Part shown: positions 22,640 through 29,362 of the stretch, piece by piece
Layout of the letters: each line of letters begins with the position of its first letter
Position numbering within the stretch: position 1 is the stretch's first letter
Assembly (NCBI RefSeq): GCF_001653715.1
Contig: NZ_LWHQ01000039.1
Location: 1 to 54,011, forward strand
Length of the DNA: 54,011 nucleotides
Origin: Methylobacterium platani
GTDB taxonomy: Bacteria; Pseudomonadota; Alphaproteobacteria; Rhizobiales; Beijerinckiaceae
Direction: 5' to 3'
The notes under the pieces: generated by a model
Database searches by the model: none
What the model saw: the letters and a program-made list of their open reading frames with translations, nothing else
What the model was told of the DNA's origin: nothing
Program-made: the position numbers and the translations under genes

Positions 22640-24872
22640 GGTGGACCTCCCGCTTCCTGGCGAAGGCGATCGCGCGCGATTTGACCCAGCTCAGGATCTC
22701 GGGGGTGGGTTCGACCTCCGGGGCGTCGCGGTAGTGGTTGGGCCAGACGCCCGTCAGTTCGCGGAACTGGTTCGAAGCCCAGCCGGCCGAGTAGCCCCGG
22801 CGCCGGCCCACGAGCTTGAGCTGCCCGAACAGGTCAGCCTTCTCGAGCGTCTTGGCCCTCGCCTTGAGCGGCCGCACCTCGACGAGCTCGCCGTCCTCGC
22901 ACTGGATCTCGCTCTGCTTCTCCGGCTTGAAGCCGCAGGCAGGGCAGACGTGAACCTTCGGCGGCTTGAGGAAGCTGCAGGCAGAGCACTCCTTCGGCAG
23001 AGGCTCCGGACGCTCCCTCGCGTCGCGCTTCTGCCGCTCCCGGCCATCGTCGAGCCGGTCGTGGTGGATGTCGGTCACGAACCCGAGCCGCAGGTGCGTG
23101 TCCGAGTGGTCTAAAATAATACAGTTGTGTACTAGAAGACCATTCGCGGTGAATCGCTGCCTTGGACCTGCGTTGAGTATGTCCCAGACCTCCGCCTCTT
23201 GGGTCTCTGGTTCTGCATGTTCTCCTTGGATGTCGCCCATCGGAGATTTCCGGGTTCGTAATGCCCATTGTTGTTGATCCGGTCGATTTGCATCGTGCGA
23301 TCCGCGATGCCCAGATTCTCTTCGATCCAGCGCGCGGCCTCGTTCGGACCAGCGAACCGAAATTCGATCCCACGCCCGCCGTACCGCTCGAAGGAGGTGG
23401 ATCGCGGATTGTTGCAGCGATCCTGCTGCGCTTGGCAGCGCCGATACAGCCATCCCGGTACCGTGACCGTCTCCCTGCCATTGCAATGCGGGCATGCCTG
23501 CGTTCCAGGGCGTTTCCGCAGGTTGTGAAAGCGCCCCATGTGCGTCATTCCGCACCGGTCGCAGCGCACCTCGACCCGCAGGTCCGAAGCCTTGCCTTCC
23601 GTCGCCACCGACGCGATCACCAGCGAACCAAACCGGGTACCCACCCACAGCGGTGCGAGCGATCCGGAGGCGTCGACGATGCGCCTCCGCGAGCGGGAGC
23701 CAGCCATCATCGGTCATCACCTCGTGGTCGGGGGTTGCGGTAAGGCCATCGTACGTGATCACGGGCTGCACGCCCTTGCAGACGGCCCCGGCATGCTGGA
23801 CGAAGGCCACGCCGTCCCAGACACGATCAGCGAGCGTCACCTGCTCGATCGGCACCTCGCCGCGATCCGTCAGGATGAGAGCGCTGCGAGCAATGCAATC
23901 GGCCTTGCCCGGCGCCGTCCGCAGGCCGCGCCCGATGATCTGGACGAACAGCATCTCGGACTTGGTCGGCCGCGCCAGCACGATGCAGCGCACGTCGAGG
24001 TCCACGCCGGTGGTCAGGCACCCGACACTCGCGATGGCCTTCAGCTCGCCGCGGGTGAACTGCCGGAACAGCGATTCGCGCTCCTCGCTGCCGGTGTAGG
24101 CGTCGATGTAGCCCGTCGCTACACCGGCCGCCTGGAACTGCGCCTGGAGGTGCTTGGCGTGCGGCCGATCAACGGCGAAGATGAAGGTCGGGCGGTTCTC
24201 ACCCCGCCGGAGCCAAGTCTGGACGACGTCGGCGACGAGGCTGGCCTGGTTCATCGCCTCGCCCAGGTCGCCCTCGTGGTAGTCCCCGGCGACCGTGCGG
24301 ACGTCGGAAAGATCGGGGTGCGACGGGGCGTAGACCCGGAAGGGCGAGAGGTACCCGGCCTCGATCAACTCGCCGGTGGTCGTGACCTGGATCAGGTCGT
24401 CGTAGAATTTGCCCAGGCCCTTCGTCCACGGCGTCGCCGAGAGGCCGACGAACGGGACACGCTGCCAGGCCGGATCGGCCATCCACACGCCCAGCATCTC
24501 AAACCAGCGATGCGCCTCGTCGACCACGACGATGTCGAACGGCGGGATTGCCCGGCGCTGCAGGGTCTGGATCGACGCGACCTGCACCGGCTTGCTCGCG
24601 TCGGTCATCGGGTGGCTGCCCTGGATCACCCCCACGTCGTGGATCCCCTCGCTGAAAAACGACCGGACGGTCTGATCGATGAGGGACAAAGCAGGAACAA
24701 CGAACAGGATCCGCTTGCCCTTCGCCAGGGAGCCCTTCACCAGCGCCGCACCCACGACGGTCTTGCCCGCACCTGTTGGAGCTTGGACCATGGGGCGGCG
24801 CCGGCCGCTGCGGAGCGAGGCCCGGAGGCGGTCGATGATCGCGACCTGATGGGGGCGAAGCTGCCGGCTCAT
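22620..24872 (-). CDS. DEAH-box SF2 helicase interrupted by an intein
   Basis: The precursor has 750 residues. Helicase motifs: APTGAGKT (31-38), VVVDEAHRW (116-123), SAT (145-147), VQIIGRGLRT (310-319, motif VI). The intein runs from Cys326 to Asn583, then the C-extein resumes with Cys584 (CIILDHS) and ends with a zinc-ribbon (CSAC...CPAC). Splicing would join PGKAD to CIILDHS and give a 492-residue helicase. The role is DNA unwinding at the phage origin, with primase downstream and the replication protein upstream (4-base overlap). The insertion right behind motif VI is typical of inteins choosing conserved sites. Confidence 0.9.
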   Translation of the reverse strand: MSRQLRPHQVAIIDRLRASLRSGRRRPMVQAPTGAGKTVVGAALVKGSLAKGKRILFVVPALSLIDQTVRSFFSEGIHDVGVIQGSHPMTDASKPVQVASIQTLQRRAIPPFDIVVVDEAHRWFEMLGVWMADPAWQRVPFVGLSATPWTKGLGKFYDDLIQVTTTGELIEAGYLSPFRVYAPSHPDLSDVRTVAGDYHEGDLGEAMNQASLVADVVQTWLRRGENRPTFIFAVDRPHAKHLQAQFQAAGVATGYIDAYTGSEERESLFRQFTRGELKAIASVGCLTTGVDLDVRCIVLARPTKSEMLFVQIIGRGLRTAPGKADCIARSALILTDRGEVPIEQVTLADRVWDGVAFVQHAGAVCKGVQPVITYDGLTATPDHEVMTDDGWLPLAEAHRRRLRIARTAVGGYPVWFAGDRVGGDGRQGFGPAGRGALRPVRNDAHGALSQPAETPWNAGMPALQWQGDGHGTGMAVSALPSAAGSLQQSAIHLLRAVRRAWDRISVRWSERGRALDRRESGHRGSHDANRPDQQQWALRTRKSPMGDIQGEHAEPETQEAEVWDILNAGPRQRFTANGLLVHNCIILDHSDTHLRLGFVTDIHHDRLDDGRERQKRDARERPEPLPKECSACSFLKPPKVHVCPACGFKPEKQSEIQCEDGELVEVRPLKARAKTLEKADLFGQLKLVGRRRGYSAGWASNQFRELTGVWPNHYRDAPEVEPTPEILSWVKSRAIAFARKREVHHVQAAE
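23124..23897 (-). other. Intein in the helicase gene (258 codons)
   Basis: Block A: CIARSALILTDRGEVPIEQV starting with the nucleophile Cys326. Block B: GLTATPDHEVMTDDGW with the T-x-x-H motif. Blocks F/G: EVWDILNAGPRQRFTANGLL then VHN, with the terminal His-Asn followed by Cys of the C-extein. All residues needed for class 1 splicing are present. The stretch between block B and block F (about residues 400-558) is open in the helicase frame but does not look like protein; the same DNA encodes an HNH endonuclease in another frame. Confidence 0.88.
23132..23710 (-). CDS. HNH homing endonuclease nested out of frame in the intein
   Basis: This is a 192-residue ORF on the same strand but +1 relative to the helicase/intein frame. 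It has its own ATG (23710) with GAGGTG 7 bases upstream and two in-frame stops just before. Residues 24-76 form the N-terminal zinc-binding module common in phage HNH enzymes (GTRFGSLVIASV; Cys50, Cys53, Cys73, Cys76). Residues 99-117 (CNNPRSTSFERYGGRGIEF) and 143-160 (DRINNNGHYEPGNLRWAT) are the HNH hallmark motifs. It ends with TAG inside the C-terminal splicing block. It probably cuts intein-less alleles and drives intein homing. Confidence 0.85.
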   Translation of the reverse strand: MMAGSRSRRRIVDASGSLAPLWVGTRFGSLVIASVATEGKASDLRVEVRCDRCGMTHMGRFHNLRKRPGTQACPHCNGRETVTVPGWLYRRCQAQQDRCNNPRSTSFERYGGRGIEFRFAGPNEAARWIEENLGIADRTMQIDRINNNGHYEPGNLRWATSKENMQNQRPKRRRSGTYSTQVQGSDSPRMVF

Positions 24873-25510
24873 CGGTCGCTCCCTGCGGCGACGTCGAGGT
24901 CATCCCAGGCCGGGCTGTCCAAGCCGAGGGGGGAGCTTGGGCCAAAAGCGTCGTCGCCAAACGGGTCGAAGGGGGGTCCGGGGCGGCGGGTCGCGCCTAC
25001 CTGCTCCACATCCTGAAACCTCTTCTCACGGCTAGGAATAAGGTTCATGGTAGTTCTTGGTAGGTTCTTTCCCCGGCACGTGGTGCCGCTAACCCGACCG
25101 TGAGATGCCGCTAACCCGTCCTTGATATGCCGGTAACTGTCCCCGGACTTAGCGGCATCGTCTGCCGGTAAATCGCAGGCTGCGGAGTGGGCCGGTTCGG
25201 GCTCGTCCAGAGGCTCGACCGGCACCGCGACGAGGTCGAAGTCCCCCTCGAGGCTGAGGACGATCAGGTCCGTGGCGCGCCCGCCCATGCCATTGCCGCG
25301 GTGCGTCCGGGCGATGATCCCGGCGGCGGTCAATTCGGCCAGGACGAGGCGGATGGTACGGACCGCAAGGCCGGTCTCGACGGCCAGCGTGGCCTGCGAA
25401 GGCCAGCACCGGCCCGCCTTGTCGGCGTAGTCGGCCAGGGCGTTGAGGACGACCCGGCAGGTGGTGCGCACGCGCTGGCGCTTGGCCCATCTGGCTGCGA
25501 CGACGCTCAT
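24869..25510 (-). CDS. Helix-turn-helix replication initiation protein (lambda O-like role)
   Basis: The protein has 213 residues. The N-terminus is a winged helix-turn-helix of replication-protein type: VVLNALADYADKAGRCWPSQ, ATLAVETGLAVRTIRLVLAE, LTAAGIIARTHRGNG. The second half is low complexity and polar, and its coding DNA contains the iterons at 25084-25171, as the lambda O gene carries the origin. It overlaps the helicase gene and the upstream small gene by 4 bases each. It probably binds the origin and recruits the helicase. Confidence 0.75.
   Translation of the reverse strand: MSVVAARWAKRQRVRTTCRVVLNALADYADKAGRCWPSQATLAVETGLAVRTIRLVLAELTAAGIIARTHRGNGMGGRATDLIVLSLEGDFDLVAVPVEPLDEPEPAHSAACDLPADDAAKSGDSYRHIKDGLAASHGRVSGTTCRGKNLPRTTMNLIPSREKRFQDVEQVGATRRPGPPFDPFGDDAFGPSSPLGLDSPAWDDLDVAAGSDR
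25084..25171. repeat. Iterons, candidate phage replication origin
   Basis: Five copies of TGCCGSTAA: direct at 25084, 25106 and 25128, with exact 22-base spacing; one inverted at 25149-25157 (TTAGCGGCA); and one direct at 25163-25171. The first two extend to TGCCGCTAACCCG. They lie inside the replication protein gene. A comparatively AT-rich stretch (25018-25070) flanks the array on one side, a candidate unwinding region. Confidence 0.75.
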
Positions 25511-25770
25511 TGGTCGCCTCCCTGCATGGAGGCGGCGACCAGATCATCGGCCACACGGTAGGCATGCTCGGCGGCGGCCGGCATGCTCGAGGCCTTGGCA
25601 ATGGTGGAGCCGCCGTAGCGGAGCAGGCAGTCGCCGAAATCGACCACCATCCGGTAGTCGCCCGCCTCGCGGGCCCGACGGACCAAATCCTGGCGGAGGG
25701 CATACAGCGCCGCGTCGGCGGCGGCGTAGAGGCTCGGGTCGGCGCGAAGCTGTGTCTTGAGTTCGGGCAT
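25507..25770 (-). CDS. Hypothetical small phage protein
   Basis: This 87-residue protein (MPELKTQLRADPSLYAAADA) is largely alpha-helical with no recognised motif. Its stop overlaps the replication protein start (ATGA), so it belongs to the early replication operon. The function is unknown. Confidence 0.6.
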   Translation of the reverse strand: MPELKTQLRADPSLYAAADAALYALRQDLVRRAREAGDYRMVVDFGDCLLRYGGSTIAKASSMPAAAEHAYRVADDLVAASMQGGDQ

Positions 25771-25856
25771 GGCGAGACCGTTCCGAGAACCGCTGATGCG
25801 GTCGGTTGCAGGTTTCGGCGGATGGGACGGGTAGGGGCGCCCTCAGGCGCGGGCGG

Positions 25857-26159
25857 TCACGGCGGGGCGCGCACCTGCGCCCTCGGCCGCTCCCTGGGGG
25901 TCAGGTGGCCCCGGAACTCGGGGGCCGGTGGCTCGGGTGTCGGCTGCAGCAGCGAGAGCGCCAGGACCGTGTCACGGTGGGCGCGGGCCCGGGACCGGTT
26001 CCGCGCGGCGGCCTCGGTCAGGTCAGTGCCAGCGAGTTCGTCGGCGAGCCGATCTTCCGATCGGGCCTGGGCGTCATACCAGCGGATCAGCTGGTCGAGC
26101 CGGGAGCCCGAGATCGGCCGATCGCTCGCCAGGATGGTGATGGCTTTGTCCTCGGCCAT
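25857..26159 (-). CDS. Hypothetical small phage protein
   Basis: The protein has 100 residues from ATG 26159 (MAEDKAITILASDRPISGSR). The central region DQLIRWYDAQARSEDRLADE is helical and charged; the C-terminus is Pro/Arg-rich. The start overlaps the upstream stop codon (TGATG), consistent with an operon. No family was recognised. Confidence 0.6.
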   Translation of the reverse strand: MAEDKAITILASDRPISGSRLDQLIRWYDAQARSEDRLADELAGTDLTEAAARNRSRARAHRDTVLALSLLQPTPEPPAPEFRGHLTPRERPRAQVRAPP

Positions 26160-26473
26160 CACTCGGCGGCCTCGGGCAGGGCGACTGCCGCGGCCGCAGC
26201 GAGGATCGCACCCCGCAGCCGCAGGTTCTCGGTCGTCAAGCGGGAGACCTCATCCTCGAGCGCCAGGTGGTCACGCTCGTCGCGGGCGAGGTGAGCCCGC
26301 ATGAACGTGGTGTAGGCCGTACCGACCGCGGCGTGGTCGGCCGGGTCGTCGCTGTCGGCGGCGATCCGCTTGGCGTCGACCCAGGCCCGGAACAGCCGGT
26401 CCCGATAGTCGCGGGCCGGGGCGAACCCGGCATCCGGCGCGTCAGGGGCGAGAGCAGGGGCAGGAGCGGTCAC
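26159..26473 (-). CDS. Hypothetical phage protein with C-terminal coiled coil
   Basis: This is a 104-residue protein. After an Ala/Pro-rich N-terminus it contains YRDRLFRAWVDAKRIAADSD and a heptad-like helix (HLALEDEVSRLTTENLRLRG) likely to form a short coiled coil. It lies 3 bases after the upstream gene. The function is unknown. Confidence 0.6.
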   Translation of the reverse strand: MTAPAPALAPDAPDAGFAPARDYRDRLFRAWVDAKRIAADSDDPADHAAVGTAYTTFMRAHLARDERDHLALEDEVSRLTTENLRLRGAILAAAAAVALPEAAE

Positions 26474-26476
26474 GGG

Positions 26477-26884
26477 TCACTCTCCATCAGCCAGACGCCG
26501 AGTGCGGCGAGCCACCGCCCGGAACGCAGCAGCATCCGCCCGAGCCGATCCCGCAGAGAGGCGGGACATGCGTTCCGCCAGCGCTTCGAAGTCTGCTGCC
26601 AACGAGGCGTACTCATCTGATCTCTCCCGAGTGCGGGCCGCACGCGCCGCTCGGATCGCCTCGATCTCCGCGGCCTGGACGCACCGGGCCTTGCGGTACC
26701 AGAGGTCGAAGGCCCGCCAGTACGAGAGCCCGGCCCGCCGAGCGGCACGGCCAATCTGAACCTTGATGCTGTCGTTGCCGACCGGCTGCGCGATCTCGCG
26801 CAGGCCCTCGGCCGCCTCAAGCAGGAACGCGGTCACGCGCTGCTCCCAAGACTTTTGGGACATCTCCCAATCCACCTCCGCCAC
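26477..26884 (-). CDS. Putative DNA-binding early protein
   Basis: 135 residues from GTG 26884, or 128 from ATG 26863 (MSQKSWEQRVTAFLLEAAEG). The segment VQIGRAARRAGLSYWRAFDL has helix-turn-helix character (Ala-Arg-Arg-Ala-Gly-Leu turn, then a recognition-like helix), followed by a long Ala/Arg helix. As the first gene of the leftward replication operon it could be a CII- or activator-like regulator. The binding site and start are uncertain because a long palindrome covers the 5' end. Confidence 0.6.
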   Translation of the reverse strand: MAEVDWEMSQKSWEQRVTAFLLEAAEGLREIAQPVGNDSIKVQIGRAARRAGLSYWRAFDLWYRKARCVQAAEIEAIRAARAARTRERSDEYASLAADFEALAERMSRLSAGSARADAAAFRAVARRTRRLADGE

Positions 26885-26906
26885 GATCCGGGTCGTGACG
26901 GAGGTG
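26873..26906. repeat. 34-base palindrome at divergent gene starts
   Basis: CACCTCCG-C-CACGA (26873-26886) pairs with TCGTG-A-CGGAGGTG (26893-26906), a 13-base-pair stem with one mismatch and a TCCGGG loop. Both arms read CGGAGGTG toward the flanking start codons (ATG 26863 leftward, ATG 26911 rightward), so each arm contains a candidate Shine-Dalgarno sequence. It could be an operator or an RNA hairpin that hides the binding site. Confidence 0.6.
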
Positions 26907-26910
26907 CCAG

Positions 26911-27096
26911 ATGAGGAGATGCCCCGAGGATGAGTTGACGGAGACGGAGGCCACGCCGCGCACCACCCTGGCAGGACCGGGCGCGGCGCGGGCCGCCGAG
27001 ACGAGACGCAAACACAAGGAACGGGCGCGCCAGCGCCGACGCCGGCACGCGCCCTGGGAGCGAAGCGCGCTCCAATCCCGCCGCCGGCATCGATGA
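26911..27096 (+). CDS. Small basic protein, hypothetical
   Basis: This is a 61-residue ORF with GGAGGTG 4 bases upstream of the ATG. The C-terminal half is very Arg/Lys/His-rich (RRKHKERARQRRRRHAPWER). The next gene starts 12 bases downstream. The strong binding site argues for translation, but the composition is of the kind seen in chance frames of GC-rich DNA. Confidence 0.35.
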   Translation: MRRCPEDELTETEATPRTTLAGPGAARAAETRRKHKERARQRRRRHAPWERSALQSRRRHR

Positions 27097-27108
27097 AAGG
27101 AGCCGGCC

Positions 27109-27375
27109 ATGACCGGACGCGAGACCGACCCCGATCAGGACTTCACGATCGAACTGACGCGCGTCGAGTTCGAGGACGACGACCCCTTCGGCCCGGAGAC
27201 CTACGTGATCACCTTCCGGGTCGAGCGGGAGGGCAGAGGATTCGACATCACGGTCTGGCTGCTGGCCCACAGCGTGCCGACAGTCGATCTGATCCGGGCC
27301 GCGATGGTGCTGCTGCACGAAGTGGTGGCGAAGCTGACCGAGCAGACCAGGGCGTGGAAGGGAGGCATGGCCTGA
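27109..27375 (+). CDS. Hypothetical small acidic phage protein
   Basis: This is an 88-residue protein with AAAGGAG 7 bases upstream of the ATG. The acidic N-terminus (MTGRETDPDQDFTIELTRVE) with alternating strands, then VWLLAHSVPTVDLIRAAMVL and a helix (LLHEVVAKLTEQTRAW), looks like a compact alpha/beta protein. No known family was recognised. It is convergent with the gene at 27507. Confidence 0.6.
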   Translation: MTGRETDPDQDFTIELTRVEFEDDDPFGPETYVITFRVEREGRGFDITVWLLAHSVPTVDLIRAAMVLLHEVVAKLTEQTRAWKGGMA

Positions 27376-27452
27376 CCCCGACACGAGGTTGTTCAGAAGT
27401 GCGAGCGCCGGGCGGCGAACGATTCGCGCGCACCGTCCGGCGCCGCGACCGC

Positions 27453-27474
27453 GATGCGCGGAACATCGCGCATC
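27453..27474. terminator. Inverted repeat between convergent genes
   Basis: GATGCGCG (27453-27460) and CGCGCATC (27467-27474) form a perfect 8-base-pair stem with loop GAACAT, located between genes that end at 27375 (+) and 27507 (-). The position fits a bidirectional terminator, but no T-run is present. Confidence 0.45.
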
Positions 27475-27506
27475 GATCCGCCGATCCAGCCAGGACAGGA
27501 GGCGGA

Positions 27507-27749
27507 TCACGACGCCGTCCCCCCGGTGAGAAGGCGGGCCAGATGATCGGCATCCTCCCGACCAAGGCGAAAGCGGTATCGCTCCTCGCCATCCTCGCGC
27601 ACGACAAGGTGCCGCGCGTTGTGATCTTGCGCGACGCCGTGCACACTCAAGCTCGTCAGGACGGGGCGCCACGAGGTGAGGCCTTGGTCATCCCTGAGGA
27701 TCTTATGGGGTTCAAATATGATCGGGATTTCAGTCGGAGACATCATCAA
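27507..27749 (-). CDS. Hypothetical small protein
   Basis: This is an 80-residue ORF beginning with three ATG codons. The C-terminal part (HLVVREDGEERYRFRLGRED, then ADHLARLL) reads as a plausible beta-beta-alpha protein. It overlaps the 5' end of the plus-strand gene at 27718 by 32 bases, so one of the two starts may be wrong. Confidence 0.42.
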   Translation of the reverse strand: MMMSPTEIPIIFEPHKILRDDQGLTSWRPVLTSLSVHGVAQDHNARHLVVREDGEERYRFRLGREDADHLARLLTGGTAS

Positions 27750-28029
27750 GCTCCTCGATCAAATACCGATTTGGAAGACAGTGTCAGCGCTTCCAAAGCA
27801 GGTGAAGGCCCTAGAAGAACGTGTCTCAGTTTTGGAAGAACAGGCAAAAAACCCTGTGCCAGTTGCAGACCCATGCCCGCTTTGCGAAAAACCGCTGAAG
27901 ATCACCAAGGTCGATCTGCACCGCACCTTTGGGGACATGGGCGTGCAGATGAGAACCCACACTTGCGAGGCCTGCGGCCACAGCGAAAAGCGGATGCACG
28001 ATCCAAGCGGGCGAATGCCGAAGGGGTGA
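27718..28029 (+). CDS. Zinc-ribbon protein with N-terminal coiled coil, hypothetical
   Basis: The protein has 103 residues from ATG 27718. The N-terminus (MIGISVGDIIKLLDQIPIWK) leads into a coiled coil (VKALEERVSVLEEQ), then two Cys pairs (CPLC and CEAC) with a beta hairpin between them, a zinc ribbon. Genes of this layout occur as accessory genes on mobile elements; the function is unknown. Base composition is less GC-rich than in the structural genes. Confidence 0.65.
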   Translation: MIGISVGDIIKLLDQIPIWKTVSALPKQVKALEERVSVLEEQAKNPVPVADPCPLCEKPLKITKVDLHRTFGDMGVQMRTHTCEACGHSEKRMHDPSGRMPKG

Positions 28030-28063
28030 CGCTGATCCAGCCAGGAGAGGAGGGAGCGGATTA

Positions 28064-28273
28064 TCACGGGTTTTCCCCGTCAAGGTTGGAGATGAGCGTG
28101 TGTCGAGCTGCCAGTACGGCGAAAAGCGCGTCGCGCTCAGTAGGGGCTGTCATGCGCCAAACCCTCATAAGTTCGGAAAGGCGTTCGCCAGAACTGTGAT
28201 ACGACAGGGCCTCACGAACTTGCCGTTCGGCGTTAATCATGTGTCGTTGCGTGGAGGAAAGCTCAGTGGGCAT
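28064..28273 (-). CDS. Hypothetical small helical protein
   Basis: This is a 69-residue protein (MPTELSSTQRHMINAERQVR) predicted all helical, with RLSELMRVWRMTAPTERDAL resembling small regulatory proteins. The start overlaps the divergent DUF4145 gene start by 8 bases. No strong ribosome binding site is seen. The function is unknown. Confidence 0.5.
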   Translation of the reverse strand: MPTELSSTQRHMINAERQVREALSYHSSGERLSELMRVWRMTAPTERDALFAVLAARHTLISNLDGENP

Positions 28274-28952
28274 CGTAATATACCCCTGCTCTCACTGTGG
28301 TACTGAAATGCCGGCCATGAGAGTATTCGGAATATTTCTGCCGCCTTTGCGACCAGGAGAAGGGAACCTCCTGAGAAAGCGTTTCGCGAGCGGGGCTGCC
28401 ATATGCCCCAAATGCCATGAACCAACGGCAATCAAATTTGGTTTTACGAAAGAAATAACTCACACTGATGCTAACAATATCATTGTAGATTTTTCTGGAA
28501 ACACACGCAGCAGCGATCATTTCGCTATGTACGTCGCCGAAGCTTGGCCTGAACCGCAAAAACCGCGCATTCCTGAGCATCTGGACGCACGAGTGGAGCA
28601 GTTGCTTGTCCAGGCTGAACATGCGTACGCCAAGCGCCACGCGGACATGGCCGTGATTATGTACGGACAGACGCTGGACGCTGCCCTCAAGCGTCATTTC
28701 GAAGCCAAGGGCACATTGAACGAGCGCATCAAATCTCTTGTCAGCCGCCATGTCCTGCCGACGACAATAGGCGATTGGGCGACAACTGTTCGCATCATTC
28801 GAAATGAAGCCGTACATGACGACGGGCCAATGACTGAAACTGACATGGAAATGACGCGCAACTTCACTGATGCCTTCCTTCGCTACGCTGTGACGCTGCC
28901 TAAAGAGATCGAAATCAGGCGGAAGTTGACCGAGCCTGCCGATGGAGCCTGA
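28266..28952 (+). CDS. DUF4145 domain protein, accessory gene
   Basis: From GTG 28266 (GGAGG 8 bases upstream) the protein has 228 residues. The N-terminus carries two Cys pairs (CSHC, CPKC) in a zinc-ribbon arrangement. The C-terminal half, about residues 110-215, matches DUF4145 (AEHAYAKRHADMAVIMYGQT, TIGDWATTVRIIRNEAVHDD), a domain also found fused to restriction and defence proteins. GC content is visibly lower than in the phage core, suggesting separate acquisition. A role in defence or superinfection exclusion is possible but not shown. Confidence 0.75.
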   Translation: MGIVIYPCSHCGTEMPAMRVFGIFLPPLRPGEGNLLRKRFASGAAICPKCHEPTAIKFGFTKEITHTDANNIIVDFSGNTRSSDHFAMYVAEAWPEPQKPRIPEHLDARVEQLLVQAEHAYAKRHADMAVIMYGQTLDAALKRHFEAKGTLNERIKSLVSRHVLPTTIGDWATTVRIIRNEAVHDDGPMTETDMEMTRNFTDAFLRYAVTLPKEIEIRRKLTEPADGA

Positions 28953-29016
28953 GCGGATGCGAGGCGCGCGTATCATGGCGCACTCACATTCTGGATCGCG
29001 GGGGAGATTCCCATCT

Positions 29017-29265
29017 TCATCTCGCCCCTCTCGACGTCTCTATGTACTGCGATCGGATATAAACCCACGCCACTGCCCGGACGCGACCTTCACTTAGGCG
29101 CTCTACTTCAGCGATCACGGAAGCAGGAGGAGACCGCTCCCCTCTTTCCCAACGTTGCCAAGAGCGAGAGGGATTGATGCCTCCCGAGCCCGCTCGCCTA
29201 CCTGCCTCCGCAAGGGACAGCCCTTGCGAAACGCGCCATTCGCGGGGTGACAGAATGCTACTCAT
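29017..29265 (-). CDS. Cro-like helix-turn-helix protein
   Basis: This is an 82-residue protein. WRVSQGLSLAEAGRRAGSGG followed by WQRWERGERSPPASVIAEVE is a Cro/C1-type helix-turn-helix. It is divergent from the CI-like repressor with operators and promoters between them. Its predicted promoter (-10 at 29276-29281) would place the transcript start only a few bases before the ATG, so the mRNA may be leaderless or nearly so. It is expected to favour lytic growth. Confidence 0.8.
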   Translation of the reverse strand: MSSILSPREWRVSQGLSLAEAGRRAGSGGINPSRSWQRWERGERSPPASVIAEVERLSEGRVRAVAWVYIRSQYIETSRGAR

Positions 29266-29275
29266 CGCAACTACG

Positions 29276-29305
29276 GATATAGCCGATCGGCTATGATAGC
29301 GTCAA
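29276..29305 (-). promoter_or_regulatory. Promoter for the Cro-like gene with operator in spacer
   Basis: On the minus strand, TTGACG (29305-29300), an 18-base spacer and TATATC (29281-29276) form a sigma-70-like promoter. The palindrome ATAGCCGATCGGCTAT (29279-29294) occupies the spacer and reaches into the -10, so the bound repressor would block it. Confidence 0.72.
29279..29294. promoter_or_regulatory. Repressor operator 1 (ATAGCCGATCGGCTAT)
   Basis: A perfect 16-base palindrome, identical to operator 3 at 30019-30034. It lies between the Cro-like and CI-like genes. Confidence 0.8.
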
Positions 29306-29346
29306 GGGCGACATAGCGTTGCCACATATGGACCCAGCCGCGGATT

Positions 29347-29361
29347 TAGCCCAATTGGCTA
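29347..29361. promoter_or_regulatory. Repressor operator 2 (TAGCC-CAATT-GGCTA)
   Basis: It has the same half sites as operators 1 and 3 but a 5-base centre, and ends one base before the ATG of the repressor. This suggests autoregulation. No Shine-Dalgarno sequence is present upstream of that ATG, as for leaderless lambda cI mRNA. Confidence 0.65.
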
Positions 29362-29362
29362 T

